Source of the DNA: Oscillospiraceae bacterium
Lineage (GTDB): Bacteria > Bacillota > Clostridia > Lachnospirales > Lachnospiraceae
Assembly: GCA_021771715.1 (NCBI GenBank)
Contig: JAETOO010000001.1
Span: 62,001 to 126,000, forward strand
Reading direction: 5' to 3'
DNA length: 64,000 nt
The notes under the pieces are model-generated. The model saw nothing but the letters and a program-made list of their open reading frames with translations. It did not search any database and had not been told where the DNA came from. This document shows positions 17,755 through 26,376 of the stretch, one piece after another. Numbering within the stretch: the first letter of the stretch is position 1; each line of letters starts with the position of its first letter. The translations under genes and the position numbers were made by a program.

Positions 17755-18081
17755 TTATTTTTCCTTTACCGCTCTGTATATCTTCGATACAATGACGCAC
17801 ACGGAGAACAGGACGCCCAGATAGGACACTGCCTTCATGACGATGTTCATCAGCACGCCAAAGGTCCCGAAATTGGAGAAAATAAATGCGCCGATACACA
17901 CAGCCGCAACCACCGGCCGGTAGTACTTGCTGCTCTCCGGCTGGATATTGGAGGCTGCCACCCAGGCCATGCCTGTCGCCGTGGTGTAGGTCGCCAGCAC
18001 CACTGTCATCATAAGCACAGTGGTGCTTCCGGTAACCAGTTTCTCGCGGGACGTGACGGGAATAAAGTAGAGACGGTACAT
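17755..18081 (-). pseudogene. C-terminal fragment of a membrane protein at the CRISPR array trailer end
   Basis: A 108-residue reading frame with about three hydrophobic helices (VLMMTVVLATYTTATGMAW, PVVAAVCIGAFIFS, YLGVLFSVCVIVSKIY). It resembles the last helices of a larger multi-pass transporter. Upstream, the frame runs straight into the trailer-most degenerate CRISPR repeat (18091-18123) and has no clear ribosome-binding site. The simplest reading is that the array or its expansion lies over the missing 5' part. The parent family was not identified with confidence. Confidence 0.45.
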
Positions 18082-18090
18082 ATTTATGCG

Positions 18091-19121
18091 TTTTCTACTC
18101 ACACGCCTCTCACAGGACGTGACAACCGAGCGCTTTAAATACCCTCTTGTGCTGTACGTTTACACATCTCCCGCGGAACGTGACCAAAAAGAGCAAGATT
18201 ATTGTCTTTCCGGGTATTGTCTCTACTCCACACTCTTCGCAAGATGTGACACAGTGCCTCTGTGTATCGGTCATCTGCTGCTCGTTTCTACTCACACGCC
18301 CCTCGCGGGGCGTGACCCGGTGGCGGGCTCCGACAGCGCAAGCTGGAATGTTTCTATTCACACGCCCCTCGCGGGGCGTGACATTCCTTCTGCTGAAAAA
18401 TCTTGTGTACTGGCAGGTTTCTACTCACACGCCCCTCACGGGGCGTGACGTCCGGCCTGCAGATCGGAATCCTTTTTGCTACACAGTTTCTACTCACACG
18501 CCCCTCGCGGGGCGTGACTTTCCGCGATACAGCTTGACAGTCGAATGTACTCGTTTCTACTCACACGCCCCTCGCGGGGCGTGACAAATGCTTTCCGAGT
18601 AGAACCGTTGAGTTTTTCCAGTTTCTACTCACACGTCCCTCGCGGGGCGTGACGCAGGCCGAGGCGTTCCTGGAAGACATCCGGACGTTTTCTATTCACA
18701 CGCCCCTCGCGGGGCGTGACGTAGCGATTTGTCCCTCTTTCCCGGCCTTCTGTGGTTTCTACTCACACGCCCCTCGCGGGGCGTGACTTTCCGCGATACA
18801 GCTTGACAGTCGAATGTACTCGTTTCTACTCACACGCCCCTCGCGGGGCGCGACATTCAGCCGACTCTGCGAAAAATACAAGGTAAGCGTTTCTACTCAC
18901 ACGCCCCTCGCGGGGCGCGACTTGCCCGGCTGGCTGCAGGCACTGATCTCCGAGGTTTCTACTCACACGCCCCTCGCGGGGCGCGACTGGTTTATGGGAT
19001 ATATATACGTCATTATGCTATGTTTCTACTCACACGCCCCTCGCGGGGCGCGACGGTTACAAAACAAACGTCCTTAAAACCCCGAACAGTTTCTACTCAC
19101 ACGCCCCTCGCGGGGCGTGAC
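18091..19121 (-). CRISPR. Type I-C CRISPR array, 16 repeats and 15 spacers
   Basis: Repeats are 33 nt with 33-36-nt spacers. Read in the likely transcribed (minus) direction, a repeat is GTC, a 7-bp stem (ACGCCCC/GGGGCGT) with a 4-nt GCGA loop, then GTGAGTAGAAAC, the expected 5' handle side for type I-C. Thirteen repeats (18284-19121) are well conserved. Three at the left, trailer end (18091-18123, 18158-18184, 18219-18250) are degenerate. Four repeats (18822-19054) have GCGCGAC instead of GCGTGAC at one end, weakening the basal stem pair. The spacer at 18519-18552 recurs exactly at 18788-18821. The leader is on the right, next to cas2. Confidence 0.97.
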
Positions 19122-19293
19122 CGCTACATGTAGTGTTTTTAGCGGTCACGTCCACTATATACGCTAAGGCGGACTTTATCTCATTACATTTCTCTCATGT
19201 TTTCTGTACTCTTTACAGTAATATTCAGGCGAACCTATCAGCTTTTTTTAATCACATGGGCTTCGCCTGTTACCTATAATGATGATTCTTCCC
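19122..19293 (-). promoter_or_regulatory. CRISPR leader region
   Basis: 172 nt of AT-rich non-coding DNA between the cas2 stop codon and the first well-conserved repeat, in the leader position for a minus-strand array. An 11-bp perfect inverted repeat (CGTGACCGCTA at 19116-19126, TAGCGGTCACG at 19140-19150) straddles the leader-repeat junction. No convincing -35/-10 pair was identified. Confidence 0.6.
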
Positions 19294-19584
19294 TCAAATA
19301 ATAATCACCCCTTCCGGATTGTACGCTTTCTTTGCCCCTATGTGTTCTATTCGCTTCTCCCAATTATTTCCTAGATAGTAAAATCGCAAACTGTCCTCTT
19401 CCTGATTAATTAATTTGCACAATTTATCCTTGAGTTTTAAAAAGGAAGAATAATCTAAATCTGCCTCAAATACTGAATTCTGCACTCGCTGAGCATGATT
19501 TTGACATTCCTTCGCCACCCTGCGCAGTCGCGTTTTTCCGGCCGAATTCGCAGTACTTACATCATAACTGATCAAAACCATCAT
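19294..19584 (-). CDS. cas2: CRISPR-associated endoribonuclease Cas2 (type I-C)
   Basis: A 96-aa protein of normal length. It starts MMVLISYDVSTANSAGKTRLRRVAKEC (ferredoxin-like first strand with the catalytic-type Asp in SYDV) and contains the family segment RVQNSVFEADLD and the C-terminal RIEHIGAKKAYNPEGVIII, all typical of type I-C Cas2. It is intact although its partner cas1, 10 nt upstream, is broken. Cas2 is needed only for spacer acquisition, so it may be a surviving but useless gene here. Confidence 0.95.
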   Translation of the reverse strand: MMVLISYDVSTANSAGKTRLRRVAKECQNHAQRVQNSVFEADLDYSSFLKLKDKLCKLINQEEDSLRFYYLGNNWEKRIEHIGAKKAYNPEGVIII

Positions 19585-19594
19585 TTTTCTTCAC

Positions 19595-20526
19595 CTACTT
19601 TAACAAAAAAGGCGGATAGCTCTCTATCTCTCCCCTGACATACTTCGCAAGCAAATTACTTTGTATGTAAGGCAAAAGTCCAAACGGTATCTTCTGTTTT
19701 AAATAGGGATGCATAAAATCAGACAATCCTTTTCACCGATAATCTGTAAATTCAAAAGTGTGATTACAAATCGCTCCACTATGCAACGGGTTTCTTCCAC
19801 TAAATCGCAGGCAAGAGAATTCCGTCCACTGCGCAGTACATGGCAAAAACCAATATAGCTGTCCAATCCAACTGTTTCCAGCGCTGCAGCGTATTCACTC
19901 GTCAACAATGTATAGACAAATGATAAAACCGCATTTATGGGATCCAATGGAGGTCTTTTGGTTCGAAGTTCAAACGTAAATGGAACCTTTTCGTTCGTAA
20001 TCAGTTTGTTAAAGACAGAAAAATAACTTTGAGCACAATTTCCTTCTATTCCCGTAACCGCTTCCAATGTCTCCGCTTTAAAAACTTTATCAATCCCATC
20101 TGCAAGCACATCCATTACTTTTTTTATTTGCTCATCCTCTCTCAACTCCACATTATCATGAAGCGTTCTGCGAATAAGCTGACGTGTATTGCTGAACTTG
20201 GCAGCCATCGCATTTTGGGCAAGAAACAGACCACATTCTCTGAATTTATCAATCTGCGCAACTCTCAAAAACACATTACCTTTTGTTTCACCGCACACCT
20301 TTGCCAAAAATTTCCCCTGTGGAGAAATAAAATTAATCGGTATCATTTTGCTCACGCACTTTCCCATCAGCGCCGGAGAGCACCCCATATAGTTAAAGCA
20401 CACAATATTCTCTACATTCTCAAACGGAATGCGCAGTATAGTTTCTCCCTCAATCTTACAAACAAGATTTTCGCCATCCAGCGTCAAGTAGGTCTGTTCA
20501 TTTGTGATATAAATTGTATTTAAAAA
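19595..20526 (-). pseudogene. cas1: Broken cas1 (type I-C integrase)
   Basis: The Cas1 frame is recognisable from LNTIYITNEQTYLTLDGE at its 5' end. It has lost its own start codon and first 3-4 residues: an in-frame TAG immediately precedes it (20527-20529), and the first possible start is a TTG at 20487. The core (EGNCAQSYF, GLDSYIGFCHVLRSGRNSLACDLVEE, RFVITLLN) is present. After QIIGEKD the frame runs to a stop at 19699. The expected C-terminus (HPYLKQKIPFGLLPYIQSN to YPPFLLK, stop at 19595) continues in another frame, with roughly 30 family residues missing between. Normal Cas1 of this type is about 340 aa. Not expected to be active. Confidence 0.85.
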
Positions 20527-20627
20527 CTATTTTCAGCCCATGCCCGTTCAATTTCCAACAAGCCCCAACGATGTGGACAATACATATAGTGCTGTATGGA
20601 CCGAAGCGTAATTTCCACCGTGCTCAT
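20520..20627 (-). pseudogene. cas4: N-terminal remnant of cas4
   Basis: A 35-codon frame beginning MSTVEITLRSIQHYMYCPHR, which is the N-terminus of type I-C Cas4 (QHY-YCP-RW-L--IE--WAEN) including the first iron-sulfur cysteine. It ends in a stop just after AWAENSF. Its ATG overlaps the cas7 stop codon as ATGA. The rest of Cas4 (about 170-180 residues, including the nuclease motifs and three cysteines) is absent, and the sequence passes directly into the cas1 frame. One deletion therefore joined cas4 to cas1. Confidence 0.85.
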
Positions 20628-21484
20628 AGCTTTTCGATCAGTTCTACGCCATTTGGCATCTGCGCATCCACCACAACCTCATAATCCTCAAACCCACGCG
20701 GCGGTCTTTTCCCATCTTTCTCCTCCACCTGAATTTTATCAAACAAAATATGAGACGGGCAATTTCCCAGTACGTTCTCGTGCTTGAAAATATACAGCTT
20801 CCTCATACACATTTTTCCTCTCGCGGCACTGTGATCATTTTCAAACATATTGATAATCGCTGTCCACAAAAGTTCCACATCTTCCTCAGATAAATTCGTC
20901 ACCTTATTTGCCAGTGCTGCAGAGATATAACCCTCCGCACGATAAAGCCCATACGGAATGAAGCTTTTTCTTCCCATCTCCGTCTCGCCGGTCTCCGTTC
21001 TCGCATCCGTGGTGCGAGCCTGGCGTGTAATAGAGATATCCTGAATCGTAACCGGAGACAGGCTTTTTGCAAAATTAATCTGCACAGGCCCTCTTACAAT
21101 ACCGCACGGATCATCCCCCGTCGACATCACCGCTCCGAAGGCGCGCACATCAAAATAATTCGCACACATATAGTCCCGCGCCCGCCTCACGTCGTCCGGG
21201 TTCTTCCCTTTTCCTTTTGTCCTTAGCCCTTCCTGCTCATATGCATCCGTAAATTTCGCATTCAGAGAACGATCTGGCTGGATCAGGATGTTATACCCCG
21301 GCTCTCCCTCTTTGCAAAGGGCCACATAATTACGAATTTTCCTCTTCAGACACACATCCGTAATATAACCATACTCCGTTTCCGGGTCTACTCTTGGAGA
21401 ATTGCCTGCATCTGGATCCCCATTTGGATTCCCGTTCTCCACATCAAAAAGCATCACAAAATCATACCTGTTTTTAAGTGCCAT
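20624..21484 (-). CDS. cas7c: Cas7 (Csd2), type I-C Cascade backbone
   Basis: A 286-aa RAMP protein of the Csd2/Csh2 family. Signature N-terminus: YDFVMLFDVENGNPNGDPDAGNSPR. It continues with DVCLKRKIRNYV, DVRAFGAVM and RGPVQINFAKSLSPV. Multiple copies coat the crRNA spacer in the type I-C effector. Complete, 1 nt after cas8c, and overlapping the cas4 remnant start. Confidence 0.97.
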   Translation of the reverse strand: MALKNRYDFVMLFDVENGNPNGDPDAGNSPRVDPETEYGYITDVCLKRKIRNYVALCKEGEPGYNILIQPDRSLNAKFTDAYEQEGLRTKGKGKNPDDVRRARDYMCANYFDVRAFGAVMSTGDDPCGIVRGPVQINFAKSLSPVTIQDISITRQARTTDARTETGETEMGRKSFIPYGLYRAEGYISAALANKVTNLSEEDVELLWTAIINMFENDHSAARGKMCMRKLYIFKHENVLGNCPSHILFDKIQVEEKDGKRPPRGFEDYEVVVDAQMPNGVELIEKL

Positions 21485-21485
21485 A

Positions 21486-23297
21486 TTAAGCTTCCTCCAT
21501 TTCTACATTATTTGCAGATTCTTTTTTCTCATAAAACGTTTGCCTCTGCTGATAATATCCGATAAAAAATCTTCCCTGATCCTGCAGCAAGAGTGTATCC
21601 GGAAACGCTCCCTCCATTCCAGCCATGATCTCACCAAGCAATTTTTCATAGTACACAGCGCTTTTTACCTTGTTTAAATGATACTGTGCCAGCTTCAATA
21701 ATTTCGGAAATATGATTGCTGGTTTTGCCGCCGCAGAGGCTATATAGGTATCCCGGATTGTCCTGTTCAGTCGGGTGCCAGCCGCATCCTGCTGCAATTT
21801 TTCCAGAACAGCAAACAGTCTCCCACACAAATACGCCTGTCCACAATTCGTTTCGTCTAACGCCACATCAAATTCCTCCTTTTTGTAATTCCTGTTTAAA
21901 CATGCCTTCAGCATCCCTATCCGAACACCAGTCACGCTTTTTTCTCCATCAGCCTTGATTCTCCTTATTGTTGTCGCCAGCATAGCTTCCGGATAATGTG
22001 TTCCGTAGATCGCCGCCTCAAATATTTTTGTCAGAAGAGCCGGATTGATCTGCTCGGTGGTATTTTTAGGAGAGCACAGTTCCTTTTTTATCCTTGCAAT
22101 AGAAACCGGCCGCACCTCCTTTGACACCTGCAGATCCTGCTGAAATCTGGCAATATTCCATAGCAGCTCTGCATAGCTCTTGCGGTATATAAATTTAACT
22201 GACAATCTGGAAGAGTTCGGCTTTAATCCCAGCATATAAAAATCCACCTCTCCCTTATCCGCAAATTGTAAACGATTCGTCACGATTGTGCCCCTTTTGG
22301 CATCTTCCAGCATACGCTTTAGCATACGCTCCGTTTCTTCGGCGCTCATTTCATCCGAAGCTCCGCATAACATTGCCATAAGTGTATTTTCACACGTTTC
22401 ACCGGCATCCATAGCCCAGAATACAACCGTTATATCATCAAGCACTATTTTGTGGCGGCCACTCCTGAGCAGAAAATTCAATGCCTCCGTATAGCGCTCC
22501 ATAACAGCCCTCGAAACATTACTGTTATAAGATTGCTCATTTCCATATGAATTTTCAGATGGATTGTTAAATCCGATCAACACAGATCCCGTTGCCAAGC
22601 CCCCTGAAACACCTCTTATTTTGCTGTGGATTCGTGCAATCTCAGCCCTTTCTCCGGACACAGCACATTGCGACACAACTGCCGTCTCCCCTTCTTCGGC
22701 AGACTGCATGCGGTACCGCTCCTCCCATCTGCTTTTGACCAGTCGTTCCTCGTGGAGCAGTTGATCCGGATAGCCGGTCAGGCAAAACGCAAAGCCTGAT
22801 TTTCCGTACTCCTTTCCCAATGCCAGCAACTCTCTGTTTTCTGTCTCACTCTCCGGTTTCCATGTCTCCAGAAAATTTCGGTATGCACAAATCAACGGCG
22901 ATTCCAGTCCTTCTAAAAATTCCAGGTTTGTTTTTACAAAGACTTCATGAGACTTTTGGGCCTTTCCGGTTGCATCCTCCGACATCAGTCTGCCACTTTT
23001 ACTTTCCAGATTCAACCCGAAAATATAAAGAGGGCGATGCTCTATCACATTGCTTTCAATTCCTGTCTTTTCCGTTCGTTTTGGCATTTTCTCCGTTCTG
23101 GGAATCCATTTTTCCTTTTTCCTACCCGGCCTGATCTCGCTCTGTATTCTTTCCTGGCAGGAAAGAATTCGATCCACTTTTCCTTCCTCTGTCAGGCAAA
23201 TCAAATAATGCACATTTACATTTGAATACCCCTCTGGAAGAATTTTTCCATCCACTGCGAGAATATCATAATAATCACACAATGCCTGTATCAGCAT
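21486..23297 (-). CDS. cas8c: Cas8c (Csd1), type I-C large subunit
   Basis: A 603-aa protein of normal length with Csd1 family features: MLIQALCDYYD at the N-terminus, the VLIGFNNPSENSYG region, and a helical C-terminus. In type I-C it recognises the PAM; the C-terminal part is also produced as a separate Cas11c from an internal start in studied systems. Its start overlaps the cas5 end by 7 nt. It appears intact. Confidence 0.95.
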   Translation of the reverse strand: MLIQALCDYYDILAVDGKILPEGYSNVNVHYLICLTEEGKVDRILSCQERIQSEIRPGRKKEKWIPRTEKMPKRTEKTGIESNVIEHRPLYIFGLNLESKSGRLMSEDATGKAQKSHEVFVKTNLEFLEGLESPLICAYRNFLETWKPESETENRELLALGKEYGKSGFAFCLTGYPDQLLHEERLVKSRWEERYRMQSAEEGETAVVSQCAVSGERAEIARIHSKIRGVSGGLATGSVLIGFNNPSENSYGNEQSYNSNVSRAVMERYTEALNFLLRSGRHKIVLDDITVVFWAMDAGETCENTLMAMLCGASDEMSAEETERMLKRMLEDAKRGTIVTNRLQFADKGEVDFYMLGLKPNSSRLSVKFIYRKSYAELLWNIARFQQDLQVSKEVRPVSIARIKKELCSPKNTTEQINPALLTKIFEAAIYGTHYPEAMLATTIRRIKADGEKSVTGVRIGMLKACLNRNYKKEEFDVALDETNCGQAYLCGRLFAVLEKLQQDAAGTRLNRTIRDTYIASAAAKPAIIFPKLLKLAQYHLNKVKSAVYYEKLLGEIMAGMEGAFPDTLLLQDQGRFFIGYYQQRQTFYEKKESANNVEMEEA

Positions 23298-24019
23298 CTT
23301 AACTCCTCCCTGTACTTTCTCACATCAATGACGCCGTTAATCATATGGGGCCTGTAATAAACCGTGGTCGCCCTGTCAGAAAATCTCGGGTTTTCCCAGT
23401 CGTCATTCAGCGGTCTCCCCTGGTCTGCAAAAACTACCTTATAACTCATAAAACCCAGATCCACATCTCCCATCTCAAGGATCTCTCGGCTGATCTGACC
23501 CTCATCAAACTCATCCACCAGTCCTATCCTTTTCACCGGAAATTCACTGCATCCCATACAGAGCGTTTTAAAACACTGTCCCTTTTCTAACCGTCTTTTA
23601 ATAATATTAAAATGCTTGCTTTCACCGTCAGCTTCCTGCTCGCTTTTCAGTCCCGTCAATTCAAAGTGAAATTCTACACCATATTTTACATTTTTCAGCA
23701 CCATTGACGCTCTCTGACTTCTGCTCTCTGATGTGTAAATACAGGGATCCGCCTCCTTCCTCTGCATTTGCTTTCTGACCGCGCTGTATAGGACCTTATC
23801 CTTCACCTCATTTCTCCGGATATTAACAAAATTGATCGGATGAAATACAATAATTTTGTCTATCACATAGCGAATCGCCGGCTTCCAGTAAATACTCTTC
23901 AGCATGCCTTCCAGCGCCCCCGGAGTCGGCACATCATAGCTAACCCGTTCTACCTTCAGCTCCGGCCTGGTATAACAGGCATAATCAGCTTCCAATACAA
24001 TTTTAAACCCATAGCTCAC
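23291..24019 (-). CDS. cas5c: Cas5c, pre-crRNA endoribonuclease of type I-C
   Basis: A 242-aa RAMP protein. N-terminus SYGFKIVLEADYACYTRPELK, with the glycine/proline-containing PTPGALEGMLKSIYWKP loop typical of Cas5d/Cas5c. Type I-C lacks Cas6, and this subunit cuts the repeat at the base of its hairpin. I chose the GTG at 24019 (GGGAGAGGAG upstream), giving a 19-nt gap to cas3. An earlier in-frame ATG at 24142 lies inside cas3 and would add an unrelated N-terminus. Confidence 0.93.
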   Translation of the reverse strand: MSYGFKIVLEADYACYTRPELKVERVSYDVPTPGALEGMLKSIYWKPAIRYVIDKIIVFHPINFVNIRRNEVKDKVLYSAVRKQMQRKEADPCIYTSESRSQRASMVLKNVKYGVEFHFELTGLKSEQEADGESKHFNIIKRRLEKGQCFKTLCMGCSEFPVKRIGLVDEFDEGQISREILEMGDVDLGFMSYKVVFADQGRPLNDDWENPRFSDRATTVYYRPHMINGVIDVRKYREELRC

Positions 24020-24038
24020 GGCTTCTCCTCTCCCTTCT

Positions 24039-26246
24039 CTATAAAATATAATCCTTTGCTTCAAACAGAATCCCCAACTCCTCATCGTAATAATCCGGAT
24101 TGACGAGGCACCAGATCCCCGTGTCAAAATCATCTGCTGCATGCTGACATATCAGTTCATCCAATTCTCTCCTGCTTATTGAGCAAGCATATTTTTGCAA
24201 TTTTCTTGTGATATGACCACTGCCTCCCGTGTACCGCAGCGAGGTAACGATCTCTCTGCTTGTCTCATCCTGCGGCACTACCAATGCCACTGTATTATCC
24301 GCTTCAATCAATTTAAACTTTTTTGCATACTCTGCAAATGGAATATCTCTAATCCCACAACAATCCCTGGTAATCGTTTTCTCTTCTATCACAGACTTCT
24401 TTTCACGATATAGCCGGTCATAATATTCCCGGATACTCTCTGAACACGCTATATCATCAAATCGCTCTAAAATACCAGCCGTAATATTCGCCTCTATACT
24501 TTGTCGTGGCCGTTGCTCTTCCTCCAGCTCAAATATAAATACCTCCGCACAATCGCGCTTTCCCTCACGGTTGCATCTTCCGCCTGCCTGCAAAATATTA
24601 TCCAAACCAGATAATTCACGATACACCGTATAAAAATCCAGGTCTACGCCGGCTTCAACCAGCGAAGTCGATACAACCATAATCCTTCTGTCCTCTGGTA
24701 TCCATGCACCATCCGGAAAATCTTTTTCCTGCTGTGCCAATTCTCTGCCTATCTCACGAATCCTTCTTTCCCGGTCTCTGGCAGTCAGATAGGTAGACAG
24801 ATAATATTTTTTTCCGGTACATTGCCGATACAACTTTCTCGCAGACTTCTTGCTATTTACAATCATGAGCGTGGACGGACCATCTGCTGCTTTTTCAATC
24901 AGCTTCTCTGCAGTAATATTTCCCAATGACCGATACCTGCACTTCCGAAACAACATAATATCAGAAGTATCCACAACCAGATCAACGATCCTGCTGTTCT
25001 TTAGTGCATATTCCTGCAACAATTTCGGAAAGTCCGGCATAGTGGCCGTCAGGAAGACCGCCTCACTGTTCAAATATTTCGTTATGTATGCGATAGCGCG
25101 GAGACATGGCTGAAGATACTCCCGCGGCATCAAATGTGCCTCATCGAAGATCAGAACGCTGTCCGCCATATTATGAATCTTTCTGAGTTTTTTTCTCTTA
25201 TTCGTATAAAGCGATCCGAAAAACTGAACCGCTGTAGTGACAAGAATAGAAAATGTATCCCAGTTCTCCACTGCATATTCCGCTGATCTGCGATAGTCCT
25301 CTGTCATATCCTCTGTATCCTCATAAGAGAATGTGGATTGATGCCTGAGGATCTCTGCGTCCGCTCCAAATATCGTTTCGAAGACAGAAACTGTCTGATC
25401 TATAATCGAATTATACGGAATCACATAGATGATCCGCTTTTTTCCACGAAGAATGGCGCGCTCTAAGGCCAGTTTAATACTTCCCAGCGTCTTACCTGAT
25501 CCTGTAGGCATATTCATCAGATAAATTTCTCCATCCACAGCTGCCTTCTCAAACACCTGCTGCTGTAATCGCTTTCGGGCTTCCTGCAGCGGAGTCGTAC
25601 ATATAAAAGAGCTTAATTTCTCATTTACCCTTCTCAGGCAGGCTTCAAAATCTGCCCTCAGCGGACGAACTGTCTCTCCTGTGCAAAAACGCGCCGTATC
25701 CAGTGAATCCGCATCCACAAGACAGGAAAACAGATAACGCGTAAAAAAGGCAAACTTGTCTACAAGAATTTCCGACTTGCCGTCACAGTCTCGCGTCAGC
25801 AGCTCACAAATTTCCTTCTGACTAATTCGCGGAAATTCCGAATCATCAAACTCCTCTTTGTATGCACTGAAATCCTCAAACCGGCGCTTTAACCTTCCAT
25901 TCAGCGTCGACATATCCGGTGAATCCCCCGGAAATCCCCCATCCGGAATCCCGCTATGATGTCCTGCAATACAGTACGCCAGCATTAAGCCGATTGGATC
26001 TGGATACCTGCGCTTCACCACCACTGCACCACAGCCAGAATGCTCCACATGTATCGCAGCCCCTGTAAGCTTTCTCTGAAAAGATTCCTGCATTTTCCCG
26101 ATATCGTGAACCAGTCCAGCAACATACGCCACGTCTCTCAGTACCGGTACTGCAAACTCCCTGCACATAGAAGCTGTATTCTCACTATGTTCTTTGACCG
26201 TTTGAATTTCCCCCGTTTCCTCCCTTATATGTGCTTTGTATATCAT
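24039..26246 (-). CDS. cas3: Cas3 helicase-nuclease (type I-C)
   Basis: A 735-aa protein. An N-terminal HD nuclease domain (KEHSENTA, GLVHDIGKMQ) is followed by an SF2 helicase: Walker A MPTGSGKT at about 249, DEAH box (IFDEAHLMP) at about 367, SAT-like LTATMPD, and motif VI-type QAGGRCNREG. It degrades DNA bound by the type I-C effector. The ATG at 26246 follows AAGGAAGAG; a TTG seven codons upstream is less likely. First gene of the cas operon, with a clean promoter about 75 nt upstream. Confidence 0.96.
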   Translation of the reverse strand: MIYKAHIREETGEIQTVKEHSENTASMCREFAVPVLRDVAYVAGLVHDIGKMQESFQRKLTGAAIHVEHSGCGAVVVKRRYPDPIGLMLAYCIAGHHSGIPDGGFPGDSPDMSTLNGRLKRRFEDFSAYKEEFDDSEFPRISQKEICELLTRDCDGKSEILVDKFAFFTRYLFSCLVDADSLDTARFCTGETVRPLRADFEACLRRVNEKLSSFICTTPLQEARKRLQQQVFEKAAVDGEIYLMNMPTGSGKTLGSIKLALERAILRGKKRIIYVIPYNSIIDQTVSVFETIFGADAEILRHQSTFSYEDTEDMTEDYRRSAEYAVENWDTFSILVTTAVQFFGSLYTNKRKKLRKIHNMADSVLIFDEAHLMPREYLQPCLRAIAYITKYLNSEAVFLTATMPDFPKLLQEYALKNSRIVDLVVDTSDIMLFRKCRYRSLGNITAEKLIEKAADGPSTLMIVNSKKSARKLYRQCTGKKYYLSTYLTARDRERRIREIGRELAQQEKDFPDGAWIPEDRRIMVVSTSLVEAGVDLDFYTVYRELSGLDNILQAGGRCNREGKRDCAEVFIFELEEEQRPRQSIEANITAGILERFDDIACSESIREYYDRLYREKKSVIEEKTITRDCCGIRDIPFAEYAKKFKLIEADNTVALVVPQDETSREIVTSLRYTGGSGHITRKLQKYACSISRRELDELICQHAADDFDTGIWCLVNPDYYDEELGILFEAKDYIL

Positions 26247-26320
26247 CTTCTCTTCCTTCTCACACAATCCGCGTTCTTCTGCTCTGGTAGTTCCTCATTT
26301 CAGCCATCATCTACATCGCT

Positions 26321-26349
26321 ATCATAGCATGGTTTCCTGCCTCTGTCTA
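26321..26349 (-). promoter_or_regulatory. Promoter of the cas operon, with candidate effector-binding site
   Basis: On the minus strand, TAGACA (26344-26349) and TATGAT (26321-26326) are separated by 17 bp and lie about 75 nt upstream of cas3. The plus-strand sequence AATTTAATATTAA (26354-26366), directly upstream of the -35 box, matches the first 13 nt of the crRNA-like spacer at 26448-26436 at positions 1-5, 7-11 and 13. An effector bound there would abut and probably cover the -35 box. Confidence 0.65.
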
Positions 26350-26376
26350 TCTTAATTTAATATTAATATATACATT

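Noticed and set aside
18147-19077. Several plus-strand frames of 87-145 codons with repeating STHTPLAGRD-like text
   Set aside because: They are translations of the CRISPR repeats and spacers.
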